Shown here piece after piece: positions 33,366 through 34,962 of a stretch of 34,962 nt of DNA. This DNA is from Methanobacteriota archaeon (lineage in GTDB: Archaea; Halobacteriota; Methanomicrobia; Methanomicrobiales; Methanoculleaceae): the NCBI GenBank assembly GCA_023457135.1, contig JAEWMO010000073.1:1-34962 (forward strand), in the 5' to 3' direction. Under the pieces are notes generated by a model. The model was not told where the DNA came from. It was given only the letters and a program-made list of their open reading frames with translations, and did not search any database. The translations under genes and the position numbers were made by a program. The stretch's first letter is position 1, and every line of letters begins with the position of its first letter.

Positions 33366-33530
33366 AATATTTATAGTTTCTGATTTTAATTTTACTAATC
33401 ATATAATATGTTTTTGCGTTCACTGAAATCCTGTTTGCAGCGCCTTTATCTGAACTGATTGGCTGTTATCCAATTATATCTTAAAATAAATATAAATATT
33501 AATTTTATTTTTTGAAAAAAATATTTATAC
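33366..33530 (+). promoter_or_regulatory. AT-rich promoter/leader of beta-helix protein 4
   Basis: This AT-rich island carries a distal TATA-like element AATATTTATAG (33366-33376) and a proximal one, AAAAAAATATTTATAC (33515-33530). The proximal element would start transcription near 33552 and leave a leader of about 25 bases with GAGG before the ATG. A hairpin TGATTGG/CCAATTA lies near 33458-33477. The layout resembles the island before paralog 3. Confidence 0.55.
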
Positions 33531-33576
33531 TGCGGCCGAAAGACGGTAGTAATACCTCACAGAGAGGCTGAATGGC

Positions 33577-34962
33577 ATGACAGAAAGGCGAAATATTCTT
33601 AGACTGGCTGCAGTGCTCCTGGTATGCTGCCTCATCCCGGCATTCTCTCCGGTAAGTGCGGCCGAGTCTGCAACAGGGGCCACGCTCACCGTGGCCGCAA
33701 GCGATAGCACCGACCTGTCGAAGAACCAGGCAGACTATGTCTGTGACGGCGTCGACGACCACGTGGAGATCCAGCAGGCGCTCGCCGCTCTGCCGGAAGG
33801 CGGTAAGGTCGTCCTCTCGGAAGGTACGTTCAACTGTGCGGGCATCCTCGTCCCGGCGGGCGGCACGACGCTCTCCGGCCAGGGTCCGGATGCGACGAAC
33901 CTCGTCTTCACCCGTGACGGTCGCATCAACGTCGACCGTGAGAACGTGACTCTCGATGGGTTCAGCGTCAAGGGCAGCGGCTACAGCAGCGGCGTCAAGT
34001 GGCTCGGCGTGGTGACCGTCCGTGCAAGCCACGCGCAGATCCACAACATCACGGGAACCGCGGATACGAGCATCCAGGCGGTCTTCCTCCTGATCCACGA
34101 CCCCGCCGTGTATGCCCCGACCCTGCAGGATGTCGAGTTCGTCAACTGCAAGGCCGTGGACACCGGGACCTACGGGTTCCTCCACAACGCCTGGGGATCG
34201 TCCAACAAGACCATCAAGGACGTTCGCTACGAGAACTGCGCTGCAATCAACTGCGGCAAGTACGGGGCATTCAATCCCTGGATCACCGGGTTTGACTTTG
34301 CCGAGCTCAACGACATGGACGGCCTCCGCGTGACGAACTGCCACGCCGAAGGCAACCTGGAGTCCGGGTTCCACTTCGAGTTCGATCCGAAGGTGACGAA
34401 CGCGGTCCTTGAGAACTGCACGAGCGTAAACAACGGGCAGAAACCCTTCCCGACACGGGCCTACAACCCGAACGACATGTCGACCCACTACTTCGGGTGC
34501 GGCTACTACGCCCCGAACGCCGACGTGACGTTCAACAACTGCACGGCGGAAGGCAACTCCATGAACGGGTTCTACACGACGAACGGCGGCAAGCTCTACA
34601 ACTGCGTCGAGAAGGACACCGGTATCGGGAGGACCGACTTCTCCTACCGGGCGCCTGCCGGCTACTACAGCGTCCCGTCCCGTTCGGTCAACCCCGCTCT
34701 GGTGATGGAGAACTGCACGAGCATCGATGCGAACGGCTATGGTCTCCAGGTCGATTTCGCCAAAAACATCCAGATCAAGGGCTTTAACCTGGTGAACCCT
34801 GCCGGGGTCAACGGCAAAGGCACCAGCCTCGGCGGCACGAGCGGTGTGTTCGGCGATGCATCCGTCGATATTATCGCCTCGGGCGACCGGGTCGACACGC
34901 TGGTCTGGGCAAAGGGCAACCAGAACGTCGAGTACACCGGAGAGATCACCTCCGATTCCGAC
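33577..34962 (+). CDS. Secreted parallel beta-helix protein, paralog 4, 3' end outside the window
   Basis: The frame runs from ATG 33577 to the last base with no stop (462 codons), so the C-terminus is missing. It has a signal peptide (MTERRNILRLAAVLLVCCL then FSPVSAAES), then the shared core: VDDHVEIQQALAALPEGG, GTFNCAG, FTRDGRINVDREN, GFLHNAWG, GFDFAELNDMDGLRVTNC, ESGFHFEFD, MSTHYFGCGYYAPN, GFYTTNGGKLYNCVEKDT. It is closest to paralog 3, with long identical DNA stretches, and may likewise carry CARDB or dockerin domains downstream. GAGAGG lies nine bases before the ATG. Probable role: extracellular glycan binding or modification, inferred from the fold. Confidence 0.85.
   Translation, partial: MTERRNILRLAAVLLVCCLIPAFSPVSAAESATGATLTVAASDSTDLSKNQADYVCDGVDDHVEIQQALAALPEGGKVVLSEGTFNCAGILVPAGGTTLSGQGPDATNLVFTRDGRINVDRENVTLDGFSVKGSGYSSGVKWLGVVTVRASHAQIHNITGTADTSIQAVFLLIHDPAVYAPTLQDVEFVNCKAVDTGTYGFLHNAWGSSNKTIKDVRYENCAAINCGKYGAFNPWITGFDFAELNDMDGLRVTNCHAEGNLESGFHFEFDPKVTNAVLENCTSVNNGQKPFPTRAYNPNDMSTHYFGCGYYAPNADVTFNNCTAEGNSMNGFYTTNGGKLYNCVEKDTGIGRTDFSYRAPAGYYSVPSRSVNPALVMENCTSIDANGYGLQVDFAKNIQIKGFNLVNPAGVNGKGTSLGGTSGVFGDASVDIIASGDRVDTLVWAKGNQNVEYTGEITSDSD

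Noticed and set aside
1..34962. CRISPR arrays, insertion sequences, integrases
   Set aside because: No regularly spaced repeats and no transposase or integrase motifs were seen on either strand.

Overview
The window looks like chromosomal DNA of a methanogenic archaeon of the order Methanomicrobiales, most likely Methanoculleus or a close relative. The evidence is methenyl-tetrahydromethanopterin cyclohydrolase (mch), an Orc1/Cdc6 replication initiator, archaeal TATA promoters with T-run terminators, a tRNA without encoded CCA, GC-rich coding DNA broken by short AT-rich promoter islands, and several secreted proteins of a methanogen type. The genus is inferred from remembered family resemblance, not from a search.

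Bases 1-9,100 hold mostly housekeeping genes: the 3' part of an adenosylhomocysteinase-family gene, a modABC molybdate/tungstate transporter followed by a small membrane-anchored protein, an 8-oxoguanine DNA glycosylase, a stand-alone NifB radical-SAM protein, a 663-residue methyltransferase/ATP-grasp fusion, and two near-identical tandem genes for a 58-residue zinc-ribbon protein. Bases 9,100-16,000 hold an ABC-2 exporter pair, a small SET-domain protein, a membrane-anchored secreted protein, a stand-alone molbindin (Mop) with a perfect inverted repeat around its TATA box, a secreted proline-iminopeptidase-like hydrolase and an S-layer-type glycoprotein.

Bases 16,000-20,800 hold a PreA-like dihydropyrimidine dehydrogenase subunit, a small unknown gene that runs antisense into a tRNA-Val(TAC) gene, mch, cdc6/orc1 and a proline-rich zinc-ribbon protein. 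The last three lie head to tail on the minus strand.

Bases 20,800-34,962 form a cell-surface region. Four paralogous secreted parallel beta-helix (pectate-lyase/NosD-like) proteins share a conserved core but differ in their ends: plain signal peptide, N-terminal membrane anchor with proline stalk, two CARDB domains plus a type I dockerin, and one cut by the window end. Between the third and fourth copies lie a polysaccharide flippase, a DUF2206 polytopic membrane protein and a GT4 glycosyltransferase. The simplest reading is a locus that builds or remodels an extracellular glycan or glycoprotein coat, with the beta-helix proteins acting on or binding it. The intergenic DNA here is unusually structured, with strong hairpins and long AT-rich leaders. 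This beta-helix/dockerin/glycan set is the best candidate for an undescribed system in the window.
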